A program made the translations under genes and the position numbers. A DNA stretch of 64,000 bases, taken from positions 3,365,001-3,429,000 of the forward strand of contig NZ_JARUBM010000002.1 of assembly GCF_029626175.1 (NCBI RefSeq), in the 5' to 3' direction. The stretch comes from Micromonospora sp. WMMD1082 (GTDB taxonomy: Bacteria > Actinomycetota > Actinomycetes > Mycobacteriales > Micromonosporaceae). Below the pieces are notes generated by a model that saw nothing but the letters and a program-made list of their open reading frames with translations, was not told the DNA's origin and did not search any database. Positions 8,349 to 18,089 of the stretch are shown in pieces (the first letter of the stretch is position 1; each line of letters begins with the position of its first letter).

Positions 8349-9572
8349 ATGAACAAGCGTGTGCTCGCCCGCGCGGGGAGCCTTCTCGGCGCCCTGGCGT
8401 TGTCGACCGGTGTCCTGGTCGGCATCGCCGCTCCGGCGCAGGCGGCGTCGCTGGGCGAGGTGGAGATCAGTCAGTCCAGTGGTCTGGTGACGGATACTCC
8501 GATCTTTGCCAGTGGGTCTAGCGCGCCGTGTCCGCAGGGGTACGGGGAGAACGCCAACCTGCGGGTGGGTCGTCCGGGTGGTCCGTACTCGAATCTGGCT
8601 CCTGTTCTTGGTGGTGGTGGTTTTGACGATCCGGGTGAGTTGCCGGATGGGAAGATCACGGTGAACCCGAACCGGTCGTTCCAGACGGCTCTTGGTGCTG
8701 CTCCCGGTAACGGTGAGTGGTGGGTGGTCATGGAGTGCTACAGCCTGACCGAGGGCCGGCACACCGACGAGTTCCGGACCTCCATCGTGGTGAGCGGCAA
8801 CACCTGGCGGATCCCGATCGCCGAGAACACCACCACCTCGCTCGCCGTGAACCCGGCCAGCCCGGTGGAGCAGGGCACCGAGGTCACCCTGACCGCCACC
8901 GTCGCCGCGGAGACCTCGCCGGCGTCGGCCATCGCCGGCACGGTCGAGTTCCGCCGTGGCGCCTCCGTCCTCGGCACCGCGCCGGTCACCGACGGCACCG
9001 CCACCTTCTCGACCACCGCCCTGCCGGTCGGCACGTTCGGCCTGTCGGCCGCCTTCGTGCCGGCCGACGCGACCGCCTTCAAGGCGTCCACCTCGACGGC
9101 GGTCTCGTACCAGGTCACCGCCACCGCGGGCGCCATCACCGCGCCCGTGGAGATCATCGCCGACGTGGCCCCGGGCGCGTTCACGCTCGTCGTCGCCAGC
9201 CCGGCGGCCGAGCTGGCCGGCGGCACGGTCGGCGGCACCGCGGCCGGCAGCCTGCCGACCGCGACCGTCACCGACCTGCGCGGCACCAACGTCGGTTGGG
9301 ACGTGACCGGCCAACTGGAGGACTTCACGCTGGGCACCGACACCATCCCGAACAGCAACCTGAGCTGGACCCCGGCCGCCGCCAAGACCGGTGGCTCGGG
9401 TGCCGTGACCGCCGGTGCCGCGGCCGACCTCGGCGAGGCTCGGACGCTCTGCTCGGCCGTCTCGGGCTCCAGCGCCGGCGAGTTCACCTGCGACGCCGGC
9501 CTGAGCCTGACGATCCCGGACAACGTCCCGCCGGGTGAGTACACCGCGACCCTGACCCTGACCCTGGCCTGA
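8349..9572 (+). CDS. Secreted WxL-like protein with shared N-terminal domain and one Ig domain
   Basis: 407 residues; ATG 8349 follows GAGAGGAAG. The signal peptide ends at AQA-A (about residue 32). Residues about 33-143 are the duplicated N-terminal domain also found in the LAKTG protein. One Ig-like domain (about 153-255) follows. The C-terminal 150 residues resemble a WxL domain: VTDLRG, then GWDVTG in the place of the first WxL motif, an NLSWTP strand and a final IPDNVPPGEYTATLTLTL strand. The second Trp motif is not conserved. There is no membrane anchor or sorting signal, so attachment probably depends on the DUF916 protein encoded next. WxL domains bind peptidoglycan non-covalently in Firmicutes. 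The assignment is by pattern only. Confidence 0.68.
   Translation: MNKRVLARAGSLLGALALSTGVLVGIAAPAQAASLGEVEISQSSGLVTDTPIFASGSSAPCPQGYGENANLRVGRPGGPYSNLAPVLGGGGFDDPGELPDGKITVNPNRSFQTALGAAPGNGEWWVVMECYSLTEGRHTDEFRTSIVVSGNTWRIPIAENTTTSLAVNPASPVEQGTEVTLTATVAAETSPASAIAGTVEFRRGASVLGTAPVTDGTATFSTTALPVGTFGLSAAFVPADATAFKASTSTAVSYQVTATAGAITAPVEIIADVAPGAFTLVVASPAAELAGGTVGGTAAGSLPTATVTDLRGTNVGWDVTGQLEDFTLGTDTIPNSNLSWTPAAAKTGGSGAVTAGAAADLGEARTLCSAVSGSSAGEFTCDAGLSLTIPDNVPPGEYTATLTLTLA
8433..8779 (+). repeat. Copy 2 of the 347-bp near-perfect duplication (coding)
   Basis: Matches 4557-4903 at an offset of 3876 bases, with one difference at 8451. The match stops abruptly at 8779, in the middle of an Arg-Thr/Arg-Thr junction, after which the proteins diverge. 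The sharp edges and silent-site identity indicate recent duplication or gene conversion rather than selection on protein sequence alone. Confidence 0.97.
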
Positions 9573-9669
9573 TCGCCGGCCGCTCGACCAGCGGCGGAGG
9601 AGTCGTGCGCCACCCCGCGCGACCCCTCCGCCGCACCCGGCTTTCCCGCCCGCCCCTCCGGAGCCGCAG

Positions 9670-10712
9670 ATGATCGAGAAGACCCGGGCCGGTGTCCGCC
9701 GTCTCGCCGCCGCGCTGGCCGCCACCGTCGTGGCGACCGGCGTGTTCGCCGTTCCGCCGCCCGCCACGGCCACCATGGCCGGCGCGCCGGACGACCCCAC
9801 CTGGACGGTGGTGCCGTCGAGCCCGACCGGCCCCAAGGGGCGCAAGCAGTTCGACTACGAGCTGGCGCCGACGGAGGAGATCACCGACTGGTTCTCGGTG
9901 AGCAATCTCGGCGACCGCCCGATCACGGTCGACCTCTACCCGACCGATGCGTTCACCACCGCCGACGGTGGCTTCGCCCTGCTGCCCCGCAGCCAGGAGC
10001 CCAGCGGCGTCGGGTCGTGGATCCGGCTGCCCAAGCCATCGACGACGCTGGCCCCGGGTAAGCGGTCCGACATGCCGTTCCGGCTGGCGGTGCCGGCCGG
10101 CGCCGCACCGGGTGATCACGCTGGCGGCATCATCGCCGCGGTGACGGAGCAGCAGGTAGGCGCGGACGGTCAGCAGGTGACCGTGGAGCGGCGAATCGCC
10201 GCCCGGGTCTACCTGCGGGTGGCCGGTCCGCTGGAGCCGGCCGCCACCGTCACCGCGGTCGGGGTCGACCACGACAACCCGGTGGTGCCGCTGCCGGGCG
10301 GAAAGATGGAGGTGACCTACCGGATCGCCAACACCGGCAACGTCCGGCTGTCCGGCACCGTCCGGGTCCAGGTCACCGGCCCCCTGGGCGTACGCCTGGC
10401 GACCGGTGACATGGTCGACATCCCGGAGTTGCTGCCTGACTCGGAACTCCGGCTGCGACAGGAGTTCCCACACGTCGTGCCGGCCGGCCCGCTGACCGCG
10501 ACCGTGGCGGCCAACGTCCGGACGTCACGCGACGCGCTCCCCTCCCTGGCCGGCTCCGGCTCGACGGTGTCCGTGCCATGGGCGCTCGTCGGGCTGCTGA
10601 TCTCTCTCGTCGGGCTGCTGATGTACCGCTGGTATCTGCGTCGGGCCCGCCGCCTGGCCGTCCTGGCGCTCGACCCGGTCCCGAGGGTTCTGCCCACCGA
10701 ACGGGTGGCGCG

Positions 10713-10716
<4 letters not shown>
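9670..10716 (+). CDS. DUF916 (WxL-interacting) membrane protein
   Basis: 348 residues with a signal peptide (about 1-36), an immunoglobulin-like region beginning WTVVPSSPTGPKGRKQF, a second beta-rich half with ITYR-type NTGNVRLSGTV, and a single C-terminal helix (about 302-322) followed by RWYLRRARR. This two-domain-plus-anchor plan, and the phrases 'F-V-NLGD-P-TVDLYPTDA' and 'GDHAGGIIA', are those of DUF916 proteins. In Firmicutes these bind both WxL domains and peptidoglycan. It follows the WxL-like gene by about 100 bases and its stop overlaps the start of the LPRTG gene. The order is WxL-like, DUF916, small LPXTG. Confidence 0.78.
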
Positions 10717-11162
<446 letters not shown>

Positions 11163-11183
11163 TCCGGCAGGCCGGGCGTCGCG

Positions 11184-11189
11184 TACCCT
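11184..11189 (+). promoter_or_regulatory. TACCCT -10 element of a leaderless promoter
   Basis: TACCCT fits the actinobacterial -10 consensus TANNNT and sits 8 bases before ATG 11198, with no ribosome-binding site between. This is the spacing of leaderless transcripts, so the following gene probably starts a new transcription unit. Confidence 0.5.
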
Positions 11190-11197
11190 CGTCAGCG

Positions 11198-11623
11198 ATG
11201 ACCGAGCAGCAGCAGAGCGCCTTTCCCCGCCGGGACGCCGAGGGCCGCATCCGGACCCTGGGCGACCTCGTCGGGACCGGCCTGGCCGGGGTGGTCATCG
11301 GGCTGTTGGTGCTGGTGCTCTTCGACGGGGCGTTCGCCTGGTTCGGCGCCGGTGACTTCGGTCAGGCCAACGGCTGGCTGGCCGTGATCCTGCCCGCGTG
11401 GCTGTTCTGGGAGGATTTCCGGGCCTGGGAGTCTGGCGCGCCCCGGGTGGTGGCCGCGTTGGTGGCCGTCGCGGTGGCGGTGGTCTCCGGGCTGCTGCTG
11501 GCCGGCGTGGCAACCACGCTGCCGCCGCTGCTGTCCGGCGCGCTCGCCGCGACGGCGTTCACCGTGGTGTACGCGATGGTCTGGTTCCCCGGCGTCCGCT
11601 GGCTGACCAACCGGACGGGCTGA
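11198..11623 (+). CDS. Small four-helix membrane protein of unknown function
   Basis: 141 residues starting at ATG 11198, chosen because a TACCCT element lies 8 bases upstream. A hydrophilic N-terminus is followed by about four hydrophobic segments (near 25-45, 58-72, 82-105 and 108-130), with WLFWEDFRAWE between helices. I do not recognise the family. It lies between the surface locus and a DUF4229-like gene on the same strand. Confidence 0.65.
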   Translation: MTEQQQSAFPRRDAEGRIRTLGDLVGTGLAGVVIGLLVLVLFDGAFAWFGAGDFGQANGWLAVILPAWLFWEDFRAWESGAPRVVAALVAVAVAVVSGLLLAGVATTLPPLLSGALAATAFTVVYAMVWFPGVRWLTNRTG

Positions 11624-11689
11624 GGCGGGAACACGGGCGGTCGGAACACGGCGGCGGGAACGCGGCGGCGAGGGAAACGGAGTGGCGAC

Positions 11690-11712
11690 GTGAGCGAGCG
11701 GAGCGAACGAAC
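11690..11712 (+). repeat. Short version of the GTGAGC...GCGAACGAA intergenic repeat
   Basis: The sequence gtgagcgagcggagcgaac, ending directly before the GTG start at 11713, matches the core of the longer repeats found at three junctions in the nuo operon. It lacks the CCCCGCAG middle part, so it is a reduced or diverged copy. Confidence 0.5.
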
Positions 11713-12084
11713 GTGAGTGCGGCGGTCAAGTACACGCTCGGCCGGATCGGCCTGTTCGTGGTCGTGGTGGCGGCCCTCTGGCCGGTCGACATGGACATCT
11801 TCCTGAAGTTGATCCTGGCGCTGCTCTTCTCCGCCGCTGTCTCGTTCTTCCTGCTCAAGGGGTGGCGTGACGAGATGGCCGAGGAGATGGCCGCCGCCGC
11901 CGAGCGCCGCCGTTCGGAGAAGGAGCGCCTGCGGGCCGCCCTGGCCGGCGAGGACCAGGCCGACGGCGCCACGGGCGACGGCGCCACGGGCGACGGCGTT
12001 ACGGCCGACGGCGCCACGGGCGACGGGGCGCCCGGCGACCAGCCCCGCCCGCCCGCCGGGCCGGATCGTGGCCCGACCGCCTGA
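11713..12084 (+). CDS. DUF4229-like membrane protein with repetitive acidic tail
   Basis: 123 residues from GTG 11713. AVKYTLGRIGLFVVVVAALWP and a second helix (about 28-45), followed by KGWRDEMAEEM and a charged helix, fit the DUF4229 family of small actinobacterial membrane proteins. The last 40 residues are a GATGDG-type repeat encoded by near-identical gacggcgccacgggc units. Function is unknown in the family. Confidence 0.65.
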   Translation: MSAAVKYTLGRIGLFVVVVAALWPVDMDIFLKLILALLFSAAVSFFLLKGWRDEMAEEMAAAAERRRSEKERLRAALAGEDQADGATGDGATGDGVTADGATGDGAPGDQPRPPAGPDRGPTA

Positions 12085-12130
12085 GACATCGTGCCGGTGG
12101 GAGGATCCGGCTGGGATGGACCAAAGAACG

Positions 12131-12142
12131 ATCGATATTGAT
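12131..12142 (+). promoter_or_regulatory. AT-rich imperfect palindrome upstream of the carboxypeptidase
   Basis: atcgatattgat reads the same on both strands at 10 of 12 positions and stands out as AT-rich in this GC-rich DNA, 70 bases before the carboxypeptidase start. It could be part of a promoter or a repressor site; nothing in the sequence decides between these. Confidence 0.25.
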
Positions 12143-12212
12143 ATGACCATGTGACCGGTGGTGGGCTGTCCGCTACCGAGCGGGGAACCCCCGCGCCTCC
12201 AGGAGGTTGTCC

Positions 12213-14093
12213 ATGGCCTTCCCTACCATCCCCCTCCGTCGTGCCCTGGCGCTCATCGTCGCCGCCGGGCTCGGCCTGCTGACCATCTCCGCGCCACCGG
12301 TCTCCGCCGACCCGGCACCCCACCGGGACGAACAACCGGCCGCCGTGCCCTACCGGGTACTCGGCCCGAAGACGCTCGCCGACCGCACCGCGGTGGCCCG
12401 TACGGGCGCCGCGATCGACTACTCCGAGCACGGGGTGCTGCACGTCTCGGCGACCCGCGCCGAGGCGGCCGCCATCACCAAGCTCGGGTTCCGGCTGGAG
12501 GCGATCGCCGCGCTGCCGACCGACCGGGGACAGGCCGAGGGCGACGTCGGGATCCTCGGCTTCCCGCCGGCGGACTCCAACTACCACGACTACCCGGAGA
12601 TGATCGCGGCGGTCAACAAGGTGGTCGCCGACCACCCGACGATCGCACGGAAGATCAGCATCGGCAGCTCGTACGAGGGCCGTGACCTGGTCGCTGTGAA
12701 GATCTCCGACAACGTGGCCACGGACGAGAACGAGCCGGAGATCCTGTTCAACGCGCAGCAGCACGCCCGCGAGCACCTGACCGTCGAGATGGCGCTCTAC
12801 CTGCTCGACCTCTTCACCGACAACTACGGATCGGACTCCCGGATCACCAACCTGGTCAACAACCGGGAGATCTGGATCGTGCCGTCCGTCAACCCGGACG
12901 GCAGCGAGTACGACATCGCCACCGGCTCCTACCGCTCGTGGCGCAAGAACCGCCAGCCCAACAGCGGATCGTCGAACGTCGGTACCGACCTGAACCGGAA
13001 CTGGAGCTACAACTGGGGCTGCTGCGGTGGCTCCTCCAGCTCCACCTCCTCGGAGACCTACCGGGGCCCGTCGGCGTTCTCCGCTCCGGAGACGCAGGCG
13101 CTGCGCAACTTCGTCAACAGCCGGGTGGTCGGCGGCGTGCAGCAGATCAAGGCCAACATCGACTTCCACACCTACTCGCAGCTGGTGCTCTGGCCGTACG
13201 GCTACACCTACAACAACACCGCTCCCGGGATGAACGCCGACCAGTACAACACCTTCGCCACCATCGGCCAGCAGATGGCCGCGACCAACGGCTTCACCCC
13301 GCAGCAGTCCAGCGACCTGTACATCACCGACGGCAGCAGCATCGACTGGATGTGGGCGACGCACGGCATCTGGGCGTACACCTTCGAGCTGTATCCGGGC
13401 TCGGCCTCCGGCGGCGGCTTCTACCCGCCCGACGAGGTGATCCCCGCGCAGACCTCGCGCAACCGCGAGGCGGTGCTCATCCTCACCGAGTACGCCGACT
13501 GCCCGTACCGGGCGATCGGCAAGCAGGCGGAGTACTGCGGCGGCGGTGGCGGCGGGACCACAGTCTGGTCCGACACCTTCGAGACCTCGACCGGCTGGAC
13601 GCTCAACCCCAACGGCACCGACACCGCCACCTCGGGCCAGTGGGAGCGGGGCGCCGCGCAGGCCACCAACTCCAGCGGGGCCAAGCAGCTCACCCCGTAC
13701 GCGGGCAGCAACGACCTGGTGACCGGCCGGCTCGCCGGCAGCGGCGCGGGTGACCACGACGTCGACGGCGGCGTGACCAGCGCCCGGTCGCCGGCCATCA
13801 CGTTGCCGTCGAGCGGCACGTTGACCCTGTCGCTGGCCTGGTACCTGGCGCACGGCTCGAACTCGTCCTCGGCGGACTACTTCCGGGTCAGCGTGGTGCA
13901 CAGCGGCGGCACCACGGCGCTGCTCACCCAGGCCGGGGCGGCCAGCAACCGCAACGGTTCCTGGGCGGTGTCGAACCTCAACCTCACCCCGTACGCCGGC
14001 CAGTCGATCCGGATCCTGGTGGAGGCGGCCGACGCCTCGACCGCCAGCCTGGTGGAAGCGGCTGTGGACAACGTCACCATCACCTCCTCCTGA
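12213..14093 (+). CDS. Secreted M14 zinc carboxypeptidase with C-terminal beta domain
   Basis: 626 residues; ATG 12213 follows AGGAGG by a normal spacing. A signal peptide (about 1-32) is followed by a propeptide-like region. The M14 domain starts near 122: QHAREH supplies zinc ligands His184 and Glu187, and IDFHTYSQ carries the third ligand. The segments [10 protein letters not shown] and [13 protein letters not shown] are substrate-binding hallmarks, and FELYP carries the catalytic Glu. From about 455 to the end is a separate beta-rich domain beginning after a GGGGGG linker ([12 protein letters not shown]). The family removes C-terminal residues from peptides; this one acts outside the cell. 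A strong terminator follows, so it is probably monocistronic. Confidence 0.93.
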   Translation: MAFPTIPLRRALALIVAAGLGLLTISAPPVSADPAPHRDEQPAAVPYRVLGPKTLADRTAVARTGAAIDYSEHGVLHVSATRAEAAAITKLGFRLEAIAALPTDRGQAEGDVGILGFPPADSNYHDYPEMIAAVNKVVADHPTIARKISIGSSYEGRDLVAVKISDNVATDENEPEILFNAQQHAREHLTVEMALYLLDLFTDNYGSDSRITNLVNNREIWIVPSVNPDGSEYDIATGSYRSWRKNRQPNSGSSNVGTDLNRNWSYNWGCCGGSSSSTSSETYRGPSAFSAPETQALRNFVNSRVVGGVQQIKANIDFHTYSQLVLWPYGYTYNNTAPGMNADQYNTFATIGQQMAATNGFTPQQSSDLYITDGSSIDWMWATHGIWAYTFELYPGSASGGGFYPPDEVIPAQTSRNREAVLILTEYADCPYRAIGKQAEYCGGGGGGTTVWSDTFETSTGWTLNPNGTDTATSGQWERGAAQATNSSGAKQLTPYAGSNDLVTGRLAGSGAGDHDVDGGVTSARSPAITLPSSGTLTLSLAWYLAHGSNSSSADYFRVSVVHSGGTTALLTQAGAASNRNGSWAVSNLNLTPYAGQSIRILVEAADASTASLVEAAVDNVTITSS

Positions 14094-14096
14094 GTC

Positions 14097-14134
14097 GGTG
14101 GGGGCCCCGCCAACCCCCTCGCGGGGCCCCCACC
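14097..14134 (+). terminator. 14-bp perfect hairpin terminator after the carboxypeptidase
   Basis: Arms at 14097-14110 and 14121-14134 (ggtgggggccccgc and its exact complement) enclose a 10-base loop and begin 4 bases after the stop codon. There is no T-run, which is common for actinobacterial terminators. Confidence 0.85.
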
Positions 14135-14164
14135 TCAGAGACCCGCTCAGCGGGGTACGGGCAC

Positions 14165-14275
14165 CGCGTGCGCTACGGTCTTACCGACCCGCCGCAGCGA
14201 AGCCGGTGCGACACCGGCGCTGTCCCGCAACTGTGATGCCCCGTACCCGGGGACGAGCCAGGTCGCCTGCGGCGC
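14165..14275 (+). promoter_or_regulatory. Cobalamin riboswitch
   Basis: Core elements are in order: a gaagccggtgcgac segment followed by the paired ccggcgc, the conserved cccgcaactgtga, and a later agccaggtcgcctgc (the B12-box-type segment). This matches the adenosylcobalamin aptamer consensus. It lies about 100 bases before a BtuF-like gene. Binding of cobalamin would be expected to lower expression of the transporter. Confidence 0.93.
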
Positions 14276-14329
14276 GGTCGCGAACCGCGCTCTCGAGGAA
14301 GGGCGCCTCGCGGACGGGCGCCCCGGCTC

Positions 14330-14368
14330 CCTGTCGGCGAAGCAGCACACTCCTCGACCGACAGGAGG
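14330..14368 (+). promoter_or_regulatory. Hairpin touching the Shine-Dalgarno site (riboswitch expression platform)
   Basis: cctgtcgg (14330-14337) pairs exactly with ccgacagg (14358-14365), and the second arm covers the first three bases of AGGAGG (14363-14368) just before ATG 14373. This suggests translational control. Two further stems, 14271-14289 and one near 14301-14322, lie between aptamer and hairpin and could be alternative partners. Confidence 0.6.
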
Positions 14369-14372
14369 ACCG

Positions 14373-15308
14373 ATGTCCAGCCGTACCCCCCGGGTCTTCG
14401 CCGCCGCCCTCGCGGTGGCCGCGCTCTCCCTCGGCGCCTGCGCCGACCGGGCCACCGAGACACCCGCCGCCAGCGGCAGCCCGACCGCCGCCGCCTTTCC
14501 CGTCACCGTCGGGTCGCTGACCCTGGAACAGCGCCCGGAGAAGATCGTCTCGCTGTCGGCGACGGCCACCGAGATGCTCTTCGCGATCGGCGCCGGCCCG
14601 CAGGTCACCGCCGTCGACGACCAGTCCAACTTCCCGGCCGACGCACCGAAGACGGACCTCTCCGGCTATCAGCCGAACGCCGAGGCGGTCGCCGCGAAGA
14701 ACCCCGACCTGGTGGTGCTCAGCGACGACCGCAACAAGATCGTCGATCAGCTCACCACGCTCAAGATCCCGGTCTACCAGACCCCGGCGGCGCAGACGCT
14801 GGACGACTCGTACCGGCAGATCACCGAGCTGGGCACGCTCACCGGCAACCGAGCTGCGGCGGCCGACGTGGTCCAGCGGATGAAGGACGACATCGCGAAG
14901 ATCGCGGCCGAGGTGCCGCAGCGGGTGCAGGCACCCACCTACTTCCACGAGTTGGGCCCGGAGCTGTACACCGCGACCAGCAAGACCTTCATCGGCTCGA
15001 TCTACACCCTCGCCGGGCTGGAGAACATCGCCGACGCGGCGGACGCCGACGGTCGCAGTGGCGGCTACCCGCAGCTGTCCCAGGAAGTGATCGTCCAGGC
15101 CAACCCGGACTTCGTCTTCCTCTCCGACGTGAACTGCTGTCAGCAGAGTGCCGCGACGGTCAAGGCGCGCAGCGGGTGGTCCGGCATCGACGCGGTGCGC
15201 AACGACCAGATCGTGGAACTCGACGACGACATCGCCTCCCGCTGGGGGCCGCGCGTGGTGGACCTGCTGCGGACCATCGTGGAGGCCACCGCCAAGGCGT
15301 CCGAGTGA
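14373..15308 (+). CDS. btuF: Cobalamin ABC transporter substrate-binding lipoprotein (BtuF-like)
   Basis: 311 residues; ATG 14373 follows AGGAGG. The lipobox is LGAC with Cys23. The mature protein shows helical-backbone binding-protein features: EKIVSLSATATEMLFAIGAG near the start, NPDLVVL in the middle and a conserved-looking GGYPQLSQEVIVQANPD near 230. Members of this class III family bind B12, haem or siderophores; the cobalamin riboswitch directly upstream argues for a corrinoid. Permease and ATPase genes follow on the same strand. Confidence 0.85.
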   Translation: MSSRTPRVFAAALAVAALSLGACADRATETPAASGSPTAAAFPVTVGSLTLEQRPEKIVSLSATATEMLFAIGAGPQVTAVDDQSNFPADAPKTDLSGYQPNAEAVAAKNPDLVVLSDDRNKIVDQLTTLKIPVYQTPAAQTLDDSYRQITELGTLTGNRAAAADVVQRMKDDIAKIAAEVPQRVQAPTYFHELGPELYTATSKTFIGSIYTLAGLENIADAADADGRSGGYPQLSQEVIVQANPDFVFLSDVNCCQQSAATVKARSGWSGIDAVRNDQIVELDDDIASRWGPRVVDLLRTIVEATAKASE

Positions 15309-15341
15309 CGGACGGCGGCTGTCGCGCCCGGGATGGCGGCT

Positions 15342-15388
15342 GTTAACCAGGGGCCCTTTCCATGCACCAGGCGTTAGGAAGGGGCACC
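15342..15388 (+). repeat. Imperfect palindromic element spanning the annotated btuC start
   Basis: ggggccctttcc (15350-15361) can pair with ggaaggggcacc (15377-15388) with one mismatch and one G-U pair. GTTAAC stands just outside the left arm and GTTA just inside the right. The loop carries the ATG at 15362. The shape resembles short palindromic elements that I recall as common between genes in Micromonospora, but only one copy is visible here. Confidence 0.45.
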
Positions 15389-16452
15389 TCCGTCCCGCCG
15401 GGCGCGCCGCCCCGGCCGGTGGGGTTGCGGAAACGCTGGCTCGCCGTCGGTGGGCTGGCCGTGCTCGTCGCCCTGGTGGCCGGCGTCTCGCTCGGCCCGG
15501 TCAGCCTGCCGCCCGGCAGCGTCGCGATCGAGCTGCTCAACCTGCTGCCCGGGGTACGCCTGGAGAGCGGGCTGACCGAGCGCGAGATCGCCATCGTCAC
15601 CGAGCTGCGGCTCCCCCGGGTGGTGCTGGGCCTGCTGGTCGGCGGGCTGCTCGCCCTGGCCGGCGGCGCCTACCAGGGAGTCTTCCGCAACCCGCTGGCC
15701 GACCCGTACCTGCTCGGCGTCGCCGCCGGGGCGGGGCTGGCGGTCACCGTCGTGCTGACCCTCGGCGTGGGGTCGGGCGGGGCGCTGAGCGGGCTACCGG
15801 TCACCATCCCGCTGGCCGCCTTCGCCGGCTCGCTCGGGGCGGTCACGATGACGTACCTGCTCGGCGCCGCCGGCGGGCGCAGCCGCTCGCCGGCCACGCT
15901 GATCCTCGCCGGGGTGGCCGTCTCCGCGTTCCTCAGCGCCGGGCAGACGTACCTGTTGCAACGGCACGCCGAGAGCATCCAACAGGTGTACTCCTGGCTG
16001 CTCGGGCGGTTGGCCACCGCCGGCTGGCAGGATGTCCGGCTGATCCTGCCGTACTTCCTGCTGACCAGCCTGGTCATCCTGCTGCACCGGCGCGAGCTGG
16101 ACGTGCTGTCGGTCGGTGACGACGAGGCGGCCAGCCTCGGCCTGCACCCGCAGCGGTCCCGCTACCTGCTGATCGCCGCGGCCTCGCTGGGTACCGCCGC
16201 CGCGGTCTCCGCCTCCGGGCTGATCGGCTTCGTCGGCATCATCGTGCCGCACACCGTACGGCTGCTCGCCGGGTCGAGCTACCGGGTCATCCTGCCGCTG
16301 TCGCTGCTGTTCGGGGGCGCCTTCCTGGCGTTGACCGACGTGGTGGCGCGGACCGCCGCCGCGCCGCAGGAGATCCCGATCGGGGTGGTCACCGCGCTGC
16401 TCGGCGGCCCCTTCTTCGTCCTGGTGCTGCGGTCCGCCCGGCGGGTGCTGAC

Positions 16453-16456
<4 letters not shown>
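15362..16456 (+). CDS. btuC: Cobalamin ABC transporter permease (BtuC/FecCD family)
   Basis: 364 residues from ATG 15362, or 345 from GTG 15419, which is closer to usual family length. ATG 15362 sits in the loop of a palindromic element and has no good ribosome-binding site, so the start is uncertain. About ten membrane segments are visible. Family landmarks include ELRLPRVVLGLLVGGLLALAG, GVFRNPLADPYLLGVAAGAG, and ASGLIGFVGIIVPHTVRLL near the C-terminus, which lies at the ATPase contact. Its stop overlaps the start of the ATPase gene. Confidence 0.88.
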
Positions 16457-17229
<773 letters not shown>

Positions 17230-17241
<12 letters not shown>

Positions 17242-17994
17242 GCGGATGATGGAGAAGAGGGCGCCGTGCGGGTCGCGGAGGGCGGCGGCGCGGCCGGCGG
17301 GGATGTCCCAGGGCGGGACCAGGATCGAGCCGCCCAGTTCGGCGGCGCGTGCCGCCGTGGCGTCGGCGTCGGCGACCGAGAAGTAGACCGTCCAGTAGGC
17401 CGGCGTATCCGCCGGGAACTCCGCGCCCAGCGCCGGCATCATTCCCGCCACCATGCGGTCGCCGAGTCGCCATCCGGTGTAGGCGATCTGCCCCATCGGC
17501 TCCTCCTCGGGCTGCCACCCGAAGACCAGCTCGTAGAAGACCCTCGCCCCGTCGGGGTCGGGTGTGACCAGTTCGGTCCAGCTCATCGCACCGGGGATGT
17601 CGAAGACCTCGGCGCCGGGAAACGCCACCGGCTGCCAGACGCTGAACGTGGCGCCCGCCGGGTCGGCGAAGACCGCCATCCGGCCCCGGTCGAAGACCTC
17701 GAACGGCGGCACCACCACCTGCCCGCCGGCCCGCTCCACCCGGCCGGCGACGAGGTCGGCGTCGTCGGTGGCGACGTACGTCGACCAGATCGGCACCTGG
17801 TCCGGCACGGCCGGCTGGCCCGCCCCGGCGACCGCCCGGCCGCCCAGCAGGAAGACCGTGTACCCACCCGCCTCCGGCTCGGGATCCACCCGACCGGTCC
17901 ACCCGAACAGCTCCGGATAGAACCGCCGGGCCGCGTCGAGTCCCGGTGTCGCCAGGTCAGCCCAGCAGGGCGTACCCGGCGGGACGCTGGCCAC
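17230..17994 (-). CDS. Two-domain VOC (glyoxalase/bleomycin-resistance fold) protein
   Basis: 254 residues with two similar halves: CWADLATPGLDAARRFYPELFGW near the start and SWTELVTPDPDGARVFYELVFGW near residue 138, each ending in an ADPAGATFSVWQP or RDPHGALFSIIR strand. This resembles the mycobacterial Cfp30B-type proteins. GTG 17994 has AAGGGGG 5-6 bases upstream and gives a conserved N-terminus; a longer reading from GTG 18093 overlaps the helicase stop by 4 bp and is the alternative. Substrate is unknown. It lies downstream of the HelD-like helicase on the same strand. Confidence 0.82.
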
Positions 17995-18089
17995 GGCTAC
18001 CCCCTTCGACCCGGGGTGACCGCCGCCCGGCCGCCCTTCCGGCATCGTGGCATCACCCGGCCGTCGCCCGGGGCGGAAACGGGCGTGGT

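Noticed and set aside
11559..13901. 780-codon open frame on the minus strand opposite the carboxypeptidase
   Set aside because: The plus-strand protein has clear M14 motifs, while the minus frame has no domain or signals.
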